Source: Neorhizobium sp. SHOUNA12A
Lineage (GTDB): Bacteria; Pseudomonadota; Alphaproteobacteria; Rhizobiales; Rhizobiaceae
Assembly (NCBI RefSeq): GCF_023006505.1
Contig: NZ_JALBGV010000013.1
Coordinates: forward strand, 1-64,000
DNA: 64,000 bases
Reading direction: 5' to 3'
In this document: positions 8,194 to 15,800 of the stretch, in pieces
How the letters are laid out: each line of letters opens with the position of its first letter
How positions within the stretch are numbered: the stretch's first letter is position 1
Translations under genes and position numbers: made by a program
Notes under the pieces: model-generated
What the model was told of the DNA's origin: nothing
What the model saw: only the letters and a program-made list of their open reading frames with translations
Databases searched by the model: none

Positions 8194-9813
8194 ATGCGTA
8201 TGAAGAGTTCTCCGAAATTCGGAAAATCCGTAATCAAATTTGCTGTCGCGGCACTGCTTGCCAGCGCAGCGACAGGGTGCAGTTCGGACGCGACGCGTTT
8301 CTCGGGGCTCTTTTCGAAATCCGACAACATAACGACGGCGTCCATTCCGCAACGGCAGGGGGGCGGGGCCTATGGCCAAGCACCGACGCCGCAGGCCGAT
8401 CTTGGATCCGGCCAGGCTCAGGCGTTGCCGCCAATTCCGCGGAACGACTACGGCTCGCGCAACACCGCCATGGCTCAACCGTATCCCGGTAATTCCGGCG
8501 GTTATACCTCGCCGGCGCGCACCGCATCCGCTCCCGTCGCCGTCCAGCGCTCCGAACTCGCGGCCCCGACAGGCGCCACGGCGCAGCGTAACACCGCACC
8601 GATGGCCCGTGATCCGGCGAACCGCCAGGAAGCGCTCGCTCAACCGTTCCCCGGCCGTCAATCGGCCGCCCACACGCTCGTCGCTCCGTCTTCATCGACG
8701 CTGAAGGCCGACAATGTCGTTACCGGCACGACCGCCAAGCCGATGTCCGGCTGGTCCACGGTCAACGCGCCTAAGGTGACGCTGAGGCCGGGTGAAACGG
8801 TCTCGACGCTTTCCAAGCGTTACGGCGTTCCGGAAAAGGAAATCCTGAAGGCCAATGGCGGCGCCGTCGCTCCCGGCCAGTCAGTCCTTATCCCGACCTT
8901 CGGCACGGCGCAGAATTCTGCGAAGAACGCCGCCGGCACGATCGACCTCCAGAACAAGGCTCCAGCACCAGCCCGCGAGCCCGAGCAGAAACTCGCCGTT
9001 CTGCCGACCCCGGCACGCGACAAGGCAATGGCCGAACCCGCCAAGCTGACGCCTCCGGGCGGCAAGCCGGGTGGTGGTACCTATGTGGTCAAGCCGGGCG
9101 ACACGATCAACAAGATCGCCCGCGAGACCGGCACGCCGATCGATCAGCTGAAAGCGGCCAACAACCTGACCTCCGGCGGCGTCCGGATAGGGCAAACGCT
9201 CAAGGTCGCCAACGGCGTTGCGGCTCCTGTCGCCGATCCGGTCAAGACCGCGTCCATTCCGCAGAAGCCGGTCGAAAAGGCCGCAGCCGCGGCACCGAAG
9301 CCGGCTGCTCCTGCCACGGCCCAGGTCGCTCAGGTTGCTGTGGCGCCTGCCGCTGCCAAGGCCGCGGTCGATGGCGCCTCCGTCGCCGACGTCGAGAAGA
9401 AGTCGGACACCGCCTCCGTGGCACCGCAGTCCACCGGCATCGGCAAGTATCGCTGGCCGGTCAATGGTGCGGTCATCGCCGGCTACGGCCAGAACGTCGA
9501 CGGCAACCGCAATGACGGCATCGACATCTCGGTTCCGGAAGGCACCCCGATCAAGGCTGCCGAAAACGGCGTGGTCATCTATGCCGGCAACGGCCTGAAG
9601 CAGCTCGGCAACACGGTTCTCGTCCGTCATGACGATGGCAAGGTCACCGTTTACGGCCACGCCGGCAGCATCAACGTCACACGCGGACAGAAGATCACCC
9701 GCGGCCAGACGGTTGCCGCCTCCGGCATGAGCGGCGACGCCAAGCGCCCGCAGGTCCACTTCGAAGTCCGCAAGGACGCGACCCCGGTCAACCCGATTAC
9801 CTTCCTTGAATAA
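8194..9813 (+). CDS. LysM/LytM (M23) lipoprotein, NlpD/DipM-like, probably catalytically inactive
   Basis: Envelope lipoprotein of 539 residues. The N-terminal signal ends in a lipobox (SAATGC, Cys near residue 29). A long Ser/Ala/Pro linker leads to a first LysM (about 194-230, LRPGETVSTLSKRYGVPEKEI), a second LysM (about 295-340, YVVKPGDTINKIARETGTPI) and a C-terminal LytM/M23 fold from about residue 417. Two zinc-binding signatures are degenerate: the HxxxD position reads NRNDGID, and the HxH position reads QVH before FEVRK, while the YGH histidine remains. This pattern matches NlpD, EnvC and DipM, which activate amidases during septum splitting rather than cutting glycan themselves. It follows surE and pcm, the usual nlpD neighbourhood. 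A second ATG at 8200 is an equal alternative start. Confidence 0.88.
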   Translation: MRMKSSPKFGKSVIKFAVAALLASAATGCSSDATRFSGLFSKSDNITTASIPQRQGGGAYGQAPTPQADLGSGQAQALPPIPRNDYGSRNTAMAQPYPGNSGGYTSPARTASAPVAVQRSELAAPTGATAQRNTAPMARDPANRQEALAQPFPGRQSAAHTLVAPSSSTLKADNVVTGTTAKPMSGWSTVNAPKVTLRPGETVSTLSKRYGVPEKEILKANGGAVAPGQSVLIPTFGTAQNSAKNAAGTIDLQNKAPAPAREPEQKLAVLPTPARDKAMAEPAKLTPPGGKPGGGTYVVKPGDTINKIARETGTPIDQLKAANNLTSGGVRIGQTLKVANGVAAPVADPVKTASIPQKPVEKAAAAAPKPAAPATAQVAQVAVAPAAAKAAVDGASVADVEKKSDTASVAPQSTGIGKYRWPVNGAVIAGYGQNVDGNRNDGIDISVPEGTPIKAAENGVVIYAGNGLKQLGNTVLVRHDDGKVTVYGHAGSINVTRGQKITRGQTVAASGMSGDAKRPQVHFEVRKDATPVNPITFLE

Positions 9814-9836
9814 GTAGTGCGTTTCAGGGGACGGAG

Positions 9837-9862
9837 AAAAGCCCGGCAGTGCCGGGCTTTTT
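9837..9862. terminator. Bidirectional terminator between the LytM lipoprotein and the DUF815 ATPase
   Basis: AAAAGCCCGGC, a 3-nt loop and GCCGGGCTTTTT form a terminator readable on both strands, placed between two convergent genes. Confidence 0.85.
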
Positions 9863-9886
9863 GCGTTCTCAGTGCTTTTTCAGGTT

Positions 9887-10759
9887 TCAATCTCGGGAAA
9901 GCGGTTTCCGCAGCCGCCCGGCAAGATCCTGGATATATTGCCAGGCGACACGGCCCGAGCGCCCGCCGCGAGTGGTCGCCCATTCGAGCGCCTCGTGATG
10001 CAGGGTCTCCTGGCCGAGGCCGAGCTCGAAATGTTCGGCATAACCGTCGATCATCTTCAGGTAGTCGTCCTGGCTGCATTTGTGGAAACCGAGCCACAGG
10101 CCGAAACGATCCGACAGCGACACCTTTTCTTCGACTGCCTCGGACGGATTGATCGCCGTCGACTGCTCGTTCTCCATCATGTGGCGCGGCAGGAGATGGC
10201 GGCGGTTGGAGGTCGCATAGAACAGGACATTGTCCGGCCGGCCTTCGATGCCGCCGTCGAGTGCCGCCTTCAGCGACTTGTAGGCGGTGTCGTCGTGGTC
10301 GAAGGAGAGGTCGTCGCAGAAAGCGATGACGCGCTGGCCGGAAGCCTTGAGGATATCGAGCAGGGCTGGGAGCGAGGCGATGTCTTCGCGATGCACCTCG
10401 ACAAGTTTCAGCGGGATCCCGGTCGCTGCGCGCACGTCCTCGTGGACCGCCTTCACCAGCGACGATTTGCCCATGCCACGGGCGCCCCATAGCAGCACGT
10501 TGTTAGCGGCAAAACCTTCCGCAAATCGCAGGGTGTTTTCATGAAGAATGTCACGCACGTGGTCGACGCCGCGGATCAGCGTCAAGGCGACCCGGTTCGG
10601 ACGCGGCACCGGCTGCAGGCGCTGGTTTACCGGTACCCAGACGAAGCAGTCGGCGGCGTTCCAGTCGTTGACGGCGGGCGGAGGGCCGGCAAGCCGTTCC
10701 AGCGCATCCGCAAGCCTGCGGATCTCGGTCAGGATCAGGGTGTTGAAGTCGTCGCTCAT
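9887..10759 (-). CDS. DUF815 family AAA+-like ATPase
   Basis: Predicted cytoplasmic P-loop ATPase of the DUF815 family, biochemical role unknown. The Walker A motif is WGARGMGKSSL (near residue 90), Walker B is RVIAFCDDLSF, and an arginine-rich C-terminal segment (TTRGGRSGRVAWQYIQDLAGRLRKP) is characteristic. The start at 10759 (MSDDFNTLILTEI) follows a GGAGAAACACC ribosome-binding site; an upstream in-frame ATG at 10813 has no such site. It is transcribed away from yajC. The family is widely conserved in alphaproteobacteria, usually as a single gene without an obvious pathway. Confidence 0.85.
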   Translation of the reverse strand: MSDDFNTLILTEIRRLADALERLAGPPPAVNDWNAADCFVWVPVNQRLQPVPRPNRVALTLIRGVDHVRDILHENTLRFAEGFAANNVLLWGARGMGKSSLVKAVHEDVRAATGIPLKLVEVHREDIASLPALLDILKASGQRVIAFCDDLSFDHDDTAYKSLKAALDGGIEGRPDNVLFYATSNRRHLLPRHMMENEQSTAINPSEAVEEKVSLSDRFGLWLGFHKCSQDDYLKMIDGYAEHFELGLGQETLHHEALEWATTRGGRSGRVAWQYIQDLAGRLRKPLSRD

Positions 10760-10955
10760 GGTGTTTCTCCGGTCGTATCGGCCAGTTTTTGAGCCTTTTC
10801 GCTGCGGTAACATGCTCGTTGGTGCATCAAAAGCCTGAGAGCCGCGAATTCGGTACGCCGGCCGGCGTGTTTCTGTTGCATTCCGGCCTATCGCAACTAT
10901 ATTCCGGCGGCTTGAAACGGGGGCCCGGGGCCTCCGGTAATCTTAGGAGTTTTCG

Positions 10956-11324
10956 ATGTTCATTACCGAAGCATTCGCCCAGGCCCCAGCCGCAGCACCG
11001 GGAGCTTCCGCGTTCGGCTCCGGCCTTGAGATGCTCTTCCTCTTCGCGCCTCTGATGGTGGTCTGGTATTTCTTTCTGATCCGTCCGCAGCGCGCCACTG
11101 CCAAGAAGCGCCAGGAAACGCTGTCCAACGTCCGCCGCGGCGACCAGGTCGTTCTCGGCGGCGGCATCACCGGCAAGGTGACCAAGGTTATCGACGACGC
11201 CGAAGTGGAAGTCGAAATCGCCGAAGGCGTGAAGATCCGCGCCATGCGCGCCTATATTGCCGAAGTCCGCGTCAAGGGCGAGCCGGTCAAGACCGAACCG
11301 GCGAAGACCGGAACGGCTTCCTGA
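10956..11324 (+). CDS. yajC: Preprotein translocase subunit YajC
   Basis: Small inner-membrane accessory subunit of the SecDF-YajC complex that assists Sec export and YidC. The single membrane helix (LEMLFLFAPLMVVWYFFLIRP) is followed by QRATAKKRQETLSNVRRGDQVVLGGGITGKV, the conserved YajC beta-domain, in 122 residues. A good TAGGAG ribosome-binding site precedes the ATG. In related genomes I expect secD/secF or a secDF fusion immediately downstream. Here the next gene 94-103 bases away is the Mth938-like gene, and two short inverted repeats fill the gap. Confidence 0.95.
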   Translation: MFITEAFAQAPAAAPGASAFGSGLEMLFLFAPLMVVWYFFLIRPQRATAKKRQETLSNVRRGDQVVLGGGITGKVTKVIDDAEVEVEIAEGVKIRAMRAYIAEVRVKGEPVKTEPAKTGTAS

Positions 11325-11342
11325 ACGTTATCGCCGATGCCA

Positions 11343-11398
11343 AAGGCCCTGTCTGCTGCAGGGCCTTGGATCCAAAGAGCCGGGCCATCATCCGGCTC
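11343..11398 (+). other. Two consecutive hairpins between yajC and the Mth938-like gene
   Basis: Hairpin one pairs AAGGCCCTG (11343-11351) with CAGGGCCTT (11359-11367). Hairpin two pairs GAGCCGG (11377-11383) with CCGGCTC (11392-11398). Neither is followed by a strong T run, so they may weaken rather than end transcription. This is the point where secDF would be expected. Confidence 0.6.
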
Positions 11399-11426
11399 GT
11401 AACCTTTTCGAGAAAGCATGCGACCC

Positions 11427-11813
11427 ATGGCGAAAGGCATCGAAATTCGCGACGCCCATTTTCCCGGTCGTGCTCCGATCGACGCTTACGGCAATGGCGG
11501 TTTCCGTTTTGCAGACATGTCGCATCGCGGCTCGCTGCTCTGCCTTCCCTCGGGTATCCACGGCTGGGAACTGCAGGAAGGTGAACCGCTGACGGTTGCT
11601 TCCCTAATGAAGGTGCTCGCCGAATCAAACGAGATCGAAGTGTTGCTCGTCGGCATGGGCGCCAACCTCAAGCCCATTCCGGCGGATGTGAAGGCGGCGT
11701 TGAAAGCCAAAGGCATCGCCTCCGATCCAATGAGCACCGGTGCCGCGGTGCGCACGTTCAACATCATGCTCGCCGAATCGCGCGCCGTCGCCGCAGCTCT
11801 GATCGCCGTCTGA
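11427..11813 (+). CDS. Mth938/DUF498 domain protein (NDUFAF3-like)
   Basis: A 128-residue Mth938-type (DUF498) protein. Conserved features include GIEIRDAHFPGRAPIDAYGNGGFRFADMSHRGSLLCLPSGIHGW and EVLLVGMGANLKPIPADV followed by STGAAVRTFNIMLAE. The mitochondrial relative NDUFAF3 is an assembly factor of respiratory complex I; the bacterial role is not settled. The next gene, four bases downstream, is a phytoene-synthase-like protein related to another complex I assembly factor (NDUFAF6), so the pair may act together on complex I. An ATG at 11418 would add three residues; I prefer 11427. Confidence 0.85.
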   Translation: MAKGIEIRDAHFPGRAPIDAYGNGGFRFADMSHRGSLLCLPSGIHGWELQEGEPLTVASLMKVLAESNEIEVLLVGMGANLKPIPADVKAALKAKGIASDPMSTGAAVRTFNIMLAESRAVAAALIAV

Positions 11814-11816
11814 CAG

Positions 11817-12671
11817 ATGGCCGATCCAGCCAGACAGAACGGCGACATCTGCCTTGCAACGCTCAGGGATACGGACCGCGACCGTTATCTCGCCTGCCTT
11901 CTGTCGCCGGAAGACAAGCGCGGCGCACTTGCAGCCCTTTATGCCTTCAATGCCGAGATCGCCCGTGTCCGCGACGTGGTGCGTGAACCGCTTCCCGGCG
12001 AAATCCGCCTGCAATGGTGGCGCGACCTCCTCGAAGGCAGCGCTCATGGCGACAGCACCGGCAACCCCATCGCCGCCGGCCTGCTTGAGGCGATCGAGAC
12101 CTATCGCCTGCCGCGCCAGACGCTCGTCGACATGATCGAGGCGCGCATATTCGATCTCTACGACGATCCGTTGACCGATCGGAATGCATTTGAAGGATAT
12201 GCCGGCGAGACCGCTTCGGCGGTCATCCAGCTCGCGAGCCTGATCCTCTCTCCCGCCGATGCGGCAAAATCTGCCGAGGCGGCAGGACATGCGGGTGTCG
12301 CCCAGTCGATCGCCGGTTTCCTGCTGCTGATGCCCATCCATCGACGCCGTCATCAACTTTATCTGCCGCTCGATATCCTCTCGGCGACCGGGCTCGACCG
12401 TGATACATTCCTGCGCGGCGAGGATAGGTCGCGCATTTCCGTCGCGATCGAGGCCTTTGCGGGCCTTGGATTGGAACATCTGGCCAAGGCCAGAAAGTCG
12501 GGAACCGTCCCGTCCGCCGTCTTTCCGGCCTATCTGCCGGTAGCGCTTGCCGAACCAGTGCTGCGCCGCGCGGCGCGCGCCGGTGCCTCGGTGTTCGATA
12601 CGGCGCTGCAACTTCCGCAGTGGCGGCGGCAATTGCGGCTCTTGAAGGCCTCGGTCACCAGGCGCTTTTGA
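11817..12671 (+). CDS. Phytoene/squalene synthase family protein (NDUFAF6-like)
   Basis: A 284-residue all-helical protein of the squalene/phytoene synthase fold. Visible features are the family entry LYAFNAEIARVRDVVREPLPGEIRLQWWRDLLEG, which resembles the first substrate-binding region but lacks the paired DxxxD of true synthases, and a degraded second region (LYDDPLTDRNAFEGYAGETASAVIQL). This makes prenyl-diphosphate condensation unlikely. Mitochondrial NDUFAF6 has the same fold and degeneracy and is needed for complex I assembly. Four bases separate it from the NDUFAF3-like gene, suggesting coupling. Confidence 0.82.
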   Translation: MADPARQNGDICLATLRDTDRDRYLACLLSPEDKRGALAALYAFNAEIARVRDVVREPLPGEIRLQWWRDLLEGSAHGDSTGNPIAAGLLEAIETYRLPRQTLVDMIEARIFDLYDDPLTDRNAFEGYAGETASAVIQLASLILSPADAAKSAEAAGHAGVAQSIAGFLLLMPIHRRRHQLYLPLDILSATGLDRDTFLRGEDRSRISVAIEAFAGLGLEHLAKARKSGTVPSAVFPAYLPVALAEPVLRRAARAGASVFDTALQLPQWRRQLRLLKASVTRRF

Positions 12672-12748
12672 TGGACGTCAAATTCGCGCAAGGCTCGCGC
12701 GCTAAGGGACGAGACTAGAAATCCGGCGCCATCATAAGGAGAAGCGGT

Positions 12749-13243
12749 GTGAGCCCCGTTGTCGTCTGGTCCATCATCTTCGTGCTCCTCATGGCGCTCG
12801 CCTATTACATCACGCGGATGTCGGGCAAGGACCGGGACAAGGACGGCAACCTGCACGATACAGGCATGGCCATTCTCGAATTCGGCCGCGCCTTTCCCAA
12901 TGAAGCGATCCGCAGCCTGCATGTGACGGCCAATGGCGAAGCGATCTTCGTACGCCTGCACGACAACAAGGCCGGTTTCATGCGCAGCCACCGCAACCAT
13001 TACGCCTGCTTTTTGATCGAGCCGGGCAGAGTTCGCGTCACCCCTTTGCCAAACGCCAAGGGTTTCACCGTCGAATTCCTGGACGCGTCGACCCAGAACG
13101 GCACCTACCTGTTTTCCACGGAAAAGGAGGCGGCCGAGGTCGCCCTCTGGCTGCTCGACAACTATGTCAGCGTTGCCGATCGCGATCTGGAAGAAAAGCC
13201 GAAGCCGTCGACTGGGGATATCAGCCCCGATCAAGCCAACTAG
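12749..13243 (+). CDS. Conserved membrane-anchored protein of unknown function
   Basis: A 164-residue protein with one N-terminal membrane helix ([18 protein letters not shown]) and a soluble domain of about 130 residues that I do not recognise beyond being conserved-looking. The GTG start at 12749 is set by an AAGGAGAAG ribosome-binding site seven bases upstream. The tail is polar ([19 protein letters not shown]). Its last bases overlap the 3' end of trmFO on the other strand by 23 bases, a convergent overlap. It may be the last gene of the yajC transcript. Confidence 0.75.
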   Translation: MSPVVVWSIIFVLLMALAYYITRMSGKDRDKDGNLHDTGMAILEFGRAFPNEAIRSLHVTANGEAIFVRLHDNKAGFMRSHRNHYACFLIEPGRVRVTPLPNAKGFTVEFLDASTQNGTYLFSTEKEAAEVALWLLDNYVSVADRDLEEKPKPSTGDISPDQAN

Positions 13244-14645
13244 CGCAATCCCGGAGCGCCCGGACGGCGAGCAGTTGCCGCTTCATCACCGTCTTGTCCT
13301 TACCGCGGAAGCGCTTGACCCCTTCCGGCTTGACGATGGAGCCCGGCTCCAGATCAGGAAACAGCCCGAAATTGACGTTCATCGGCTGGAACGAGCGCTT
13401 GCCCGGCTCGTCGTCCGAAACCAGATGCCCACCGGTTATATGACCGAGCAGCGAACCTAGAGCGGTCGTCGCAGGCGGTGCGGGGAGCGTTTCGCCCTTG
13501 CGTTCGGCAGCCGCGAACCGGCCGGCAAGAAGTCCGATCGCCGCACTTTCCACATACCCCTCGCAGCCGGTGATCTGGCCGGCGAATCGCAGGCCCGGCC
13601 GACTTTTCAGCGTCAGGCTCCTGTCGAGAAGAACAGGCGAGTGGATGTAGGTGTTGCGGTGCAGGCCGCCGAGCCTTGCAAATTCGGCATTCTGCAGGCC
13701 GGGAATCATCCGGAAAATGTCCGCCTGGGCGCCGTATTTCAGCTTCGTCTGGAAGCCGACCATGTTGTAGAGCGTGCCGAGCGCATTGTCCTGCCGGAGC
13801 TGCACGACCGCATAGGCCTTGACCGTCGGGTTATGGGCATTGGTGAGACCCATCGGCTTCATCGGCCCATGACGCAGCGTTTCGCGGCCGCGTTCGGCCA
13901 TCACCTCGATCGGCAGGCAGCCGTCGAAATAGGGCGTGCCCTCCCATTCCTTGAAACCGATCGAGTCGCCGGCGATCAGCGCATCCACGAAGGCATTGTA
14001 CTGAGCCTCGTCCATCGGGCAGTTGATATAGTCCTTGCCGGTACCGCCGGGCCCGACTTTGTCGTAGCGCGACTGGTACCAGCAGATGTCCATGTCGATA
14101 GAATCGCGGTGCACGATCGGTGCGATGGCATCGAAGAAGGCGAGCTGGTCCTCGCCTGTCTCCGCCTGGATCGCCGCTGCAAGCGCCGGCGAGGTGAGGG
14201 GGCCGGTGGCAATGATCGCCAGATCCCATTCCTTTGGCGGCAGGCCCTGGATCTCCTCGCGCACGACGGTGATGAGCGGGTGTTTTTCGATCGCTTCGGT
14301 GACCGCGTCGGAAAATCCGTCGCGATCGACGGCAAGCGCCCCGCCGGCCGGTACTTGGTGCCTGTCGGCACATGCCATGATCAGTGAACCGGCAAGCCGC
14401 ATCTCCGCATGGATGACGCCGACGGCATTCGCAGTCGCATCGTCGGAGCGGAAGGAATTCGAGCAGACGAGCTCGGCAAGTCCGTCTGTCTTGTGGGCAT
14501 CGGTGCCGCGCACGCCGCGCATCTCATGAAGAATCACCGGCACGCCGGCCGAGGCGATCTGCCAGGCGGCTTCGGAGCCTGCAAGGCCGCCGCCGACGAC
14601 ATGGATGGCGGCAGGAGAGGTGGGGGAGGAAGAAATGTTGCTCAT
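13221..14645 (-). CDS. trmFO: Methylenetetrahydrofolate--tRNA-(uracil-5-)-methyltransferase TrmFO
   Basis: Flavoenzyme that forms m5U54 in the T-loop of tRNA using methylenetetrahydrofolate as carbon donor. The FAD-binding N-terminus [21 protein letters not shown] is clear, followed by the TrmFO-specific [21 protein letters not shown] containing the catalytic-region Cys. [22 protein letters not shown] is found in the C-terminal half with [11 protein letters not shown]. Length 474 residues is normal. The ATG at 14645 is followed by a short low-complexity Ser/Pro leader. The stop overlaps the convergent hypothetical gene. Confidence 0.95.
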   Translation of the reverse strand: MSNISSSPTSPAAIHVVGGGLAGSEAAWQIASAGVPVILHEMRGVRGTDAHKTDGLAELVCSNSFRSDDATANAVGVIHAEMRLAGSLIMACADRHQVPAGGALAVDRDGFSDAVTEAIEKHPLITVVREEIQGLPPKEWDLAIIATGPLTSPALAAAIQAETGEDQLAFFDAIAPIVHRDSIDMDICWYQSRYDKVGPGGTGKDYINCPMDEAQYNAFVDALIAGDSIGFKEWEGTPYFDGCLPIEVMAERGRETLRHGPMKPMGLTNAHNPTVKAYAVVQLRQDNALGTLYNMVGFQTKLKYGAQADIFRMIPGLQNAEFARLGGLHRNTYIHSPVLLDRSLTLKSRPGLRFAGQITGCEGYVESAAIGLLAGRFAAAERKGETLPAPPATTALGSLLGHITGGHLVSDDEPGKRSFQPMNVNFGLFPDLEPGSIVKPEGVKRFRGKDKTVMKRQLLAVRALRDCASWLDRG

Positions 14646-14683
14646 GGCCGGCTCATTATCACGCCATTTGCCGGACCGGAATC

Positions 14684-14709
14684 AAAAAGGCACCCGAAAA
14701 GGTGCCTTT
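14684..14709 (-). terminator. Rho-independent terminator of DUF1127 gene 1
   Basis: On the minus strand AAAGGCACC and GGTGCCTTT pair around a 6-nt loop and are followed by a T run. It lies about 85 bases after the stop of the 47-residue gene and just before trmFO. Confidence 0.75.
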
Positions 14710-14792
14710 GATACGTCCTTGGATGTCCTCTCGGACCGCTCGATCCTCGCCGCAAGGCCTCGAGCCGTGCGGGTCCGCCTGCGAGAAGCGGA

Positions 14793-14936
14793 TTAGCGGA
14801 AAGAGCGAGCCGCGATGTGGCGGATGTCGTAGCGGGTCAGACCGATGTCGCTGAGGGCCTGGCTCGAAAGATTTCCAAGCTCATTCATCGTGCGGCGGTA
14901 GCTGATCCAGTTCTTGGCGATACGGATCGGGTTCAT
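14793..14936 (-). CDS. DUF1127 small protein 1 (47 residues)
   Basis: Very small basic protein reading MNPIRIAKNWISYRRTMNEL and then LGNLSSQALSDIGLTRYDIR before ending RSFR. The RR..MNEL..LS...L.DIGL.R.DI pattern is the DUF1127 signature. Members of the short (about 47-residue) class in Brucella, Agrobacterium and Sinorhizobium are stress- or nutrient-linked and are thought to act with small RNAs. It is too short for automatic calling by length but has a start (ATG 14936) preceded by GAGGAAAC, its own terminator and a promoter-region element shared with its neighbours. Confidence 0.88.
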   Translation of the reverse strand: MNPIRIAKNWISYRRTMNELGNLSSQALSDIGLTRYDIRHIAARSFR

Positions 14937-15012
14937 GGTTGTTTCCTCAAGATTTTTCCTGATGCTCTGTCGTCATCAGCGATGAGGGTCTTATACATCC
15001 GCATAATAAGAA

Positions 15013-15024
15013 TGTGCAGTGCAA
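15013..15024 (-). promoter_or_regulatory. TGTGCAGTGCAA element upstream of DUF1127 gene 1
   Basis: The plus strand reads TGTGCAGTGCAA, 77 bases upstream of the 14936 start (TTGCACTGCACA in the gene's orientation). Further TGCA repeats lie at 15028-15055. Closely similar sequences occur upstream of the hairpin RNA array and sthA. Confidence 0.5.
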
Positions 15025-15123
15025 AAAATGTGCGACTGCCATGCAAATGTGCAATGGATAGCTGAAATTTGCGGCTCAGTCTGAAAAATGGGCAGGCATT
15101 TGAAGCATTAAATTTCTATGAAC

Positions 15124-15158
15124 AAAAAGAAAAAGCGCCTCCCGAAGGAAGCGCTTTT
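15124..15158 (-). terminator. Rho-independent terminator of DUF1127 gene 2
   Basis: In the minus direction AAAAGCGCTTCC, a TTCG tetraloop, then GGAGGCGCTTTT, followed by a long T-rich tract. It starts 30 bases after the stop at 15188. Confidence 0.88.
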
Positions 15159-15187
15159 TGGACGGTTCAGCGATGTCTGCGCGAGGC

Positions 15188-15334
15188 TTAGAAGCCGACG
15201 GCAGTCCGCGCAACGCGGCGGATGTCGGCGCGGCCGATGCCGAGGTCGCTGAGTTCGCGGTCGCTCATGCGGCCGAGCTCATTGACGGTTTCGCGGTACT
15301 TGCGCCAGGTGGTGAGCTTCTGTGCGATGTTCAT
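15188..15334 (-). CDS. DUF1127 small protein 2 (48 residues)
   Basis: The product begins MNIAQKLTTWRKYRETVNEL and ends GRADIRRVARTAVGF, with the DUF1127 core GRMSDRELSDLGIGRADIRR. The start at 15334 follows GAAAGGGACAAG. A longer in-frame reading from 15448 would add a leader without family similarity and is not credible. It shares the gene order (DUF1127, DUF1127, CCUCCUCCC hairpins) of a minus-strand group between trmFO and tRNA-Leu. In Rhodobacter a DUF1127 gene is co-transcribed with CcsR small RNAs, which supports a functional link here. Confidence 0.88.
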   Translation of the reverse strand: MNIAQKLTTWRKYRETVNELGRMSDRELSDLGIGRADIRRVARTAVGF

Positions 15335-15406
15335 GATCTTGTCCCTTTCTAGGCCCTTGCCAGCAGCCCGTTCGGCGCTGACTTCAATCTCATGAGCACC
15401 AATATA

Positions 15407-15419
15407 TGTTGCGCTGCAA
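15407..15419 (-). promoter_or_regulatory. TGCA-type element upstream of DUF1127 gene 2
   Basis: The plus strand reads TGTTGCGCTGCAA, a degenerate copy of TGTGCAGTGCAA, at nearly the same distance (73-75 bases) from its start codon as the copy upstream of DUF1127 gene 1. Confidence 0.35.
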
Positions 15420-15536
15420 AAAGTAACAGCGCCTATTCGGAATGCCACCTATGCATCTGGCGCATTACGAGATCGTTTACCATGCACAAGTGAGGAAATG
15501 ATGCGCGAGTTTTAGGCAGATCGCATGCTGCAGGAC

Positions 15537-15657
15537 AAAAAAATAACGCCCACCGGGGGAGGAGGTCCGGTGGGCGTCATTTGTAACGACTGGCGACTTG
15601 GGAGGAGGAGGATCGCCAGTCCCATCAAGCCCGCGCTGGGAGGAGGAGTGCGCGGCT
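15537..15657 (-). ncRNA. Cuckoo/CcsR-type small RNA array: three hairpins with CCUCCUCCC loops
   Basis: On the minus strand three hairpins follow one another. H1 (15657-15628): AGCCGCGC / GCGCGGGCT with a bulge, loop ACTCCTCCTCCCA. H2 (15620-15589): perfect 8-bp stem ACTGGCGA / TCGCCAGT, loop TCCTCCTCCTCCCAAG. H3 (15577-15546): perfect 11-bp stem ACGCCCACCGG / CCGGTGGGCGT, loop ACCTCCTCCC, then seven T, so H3 is also a terminator. Each loop exposes an anti-Shine-Dalgarno CCUCCUCCC. Such arrays (cuckoo RNAs; CcsR1-4 in Rhodobacter) are known from alphaproteobacteria and lie beside DUF1127 genes, as here. Strand follows from the loop sequence and the T run. Whether the three are processed separately is not visible. 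Confidence 0.85.
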
Positions 15658-15761
15658 CGAATTCCTGTCACGGGAAACTCCCCGAGGGCATCTGCATCGT
15701 TCAGGGCGGGCGCCAAGCCGTCCAAACCAGAGAGACCGAAACCTTCAATCAATCTCTGTAT

Positions 15762-15800
15762 TTGCACAATATGAGATTGCAGCGAAATTGTGCAGTGCAA
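15762..15800 (-). promoter_or_regulatory. Upstream control region of the hairpin RNA array
   Basis: TTGCACAAT (15762-15770) and ATTGTGCA (15787-15794) form an inverted repeat, and TTGTGCAGTGCAA (15788-15800) is the best copy of the shared element. It lies about 130 bases upstream of hairpin H1. I cannot place a clear -35/-10 pair, so an activator-dependent promoter is likely. Confidence 0.45.

Noticed and set aside
14684..15158. The two inverted repeats near the DUF1127 genes as mobile-element ends
   Set aside because: Both are ordinary rho-independent terminators with T runs in the orientation of the small genes.
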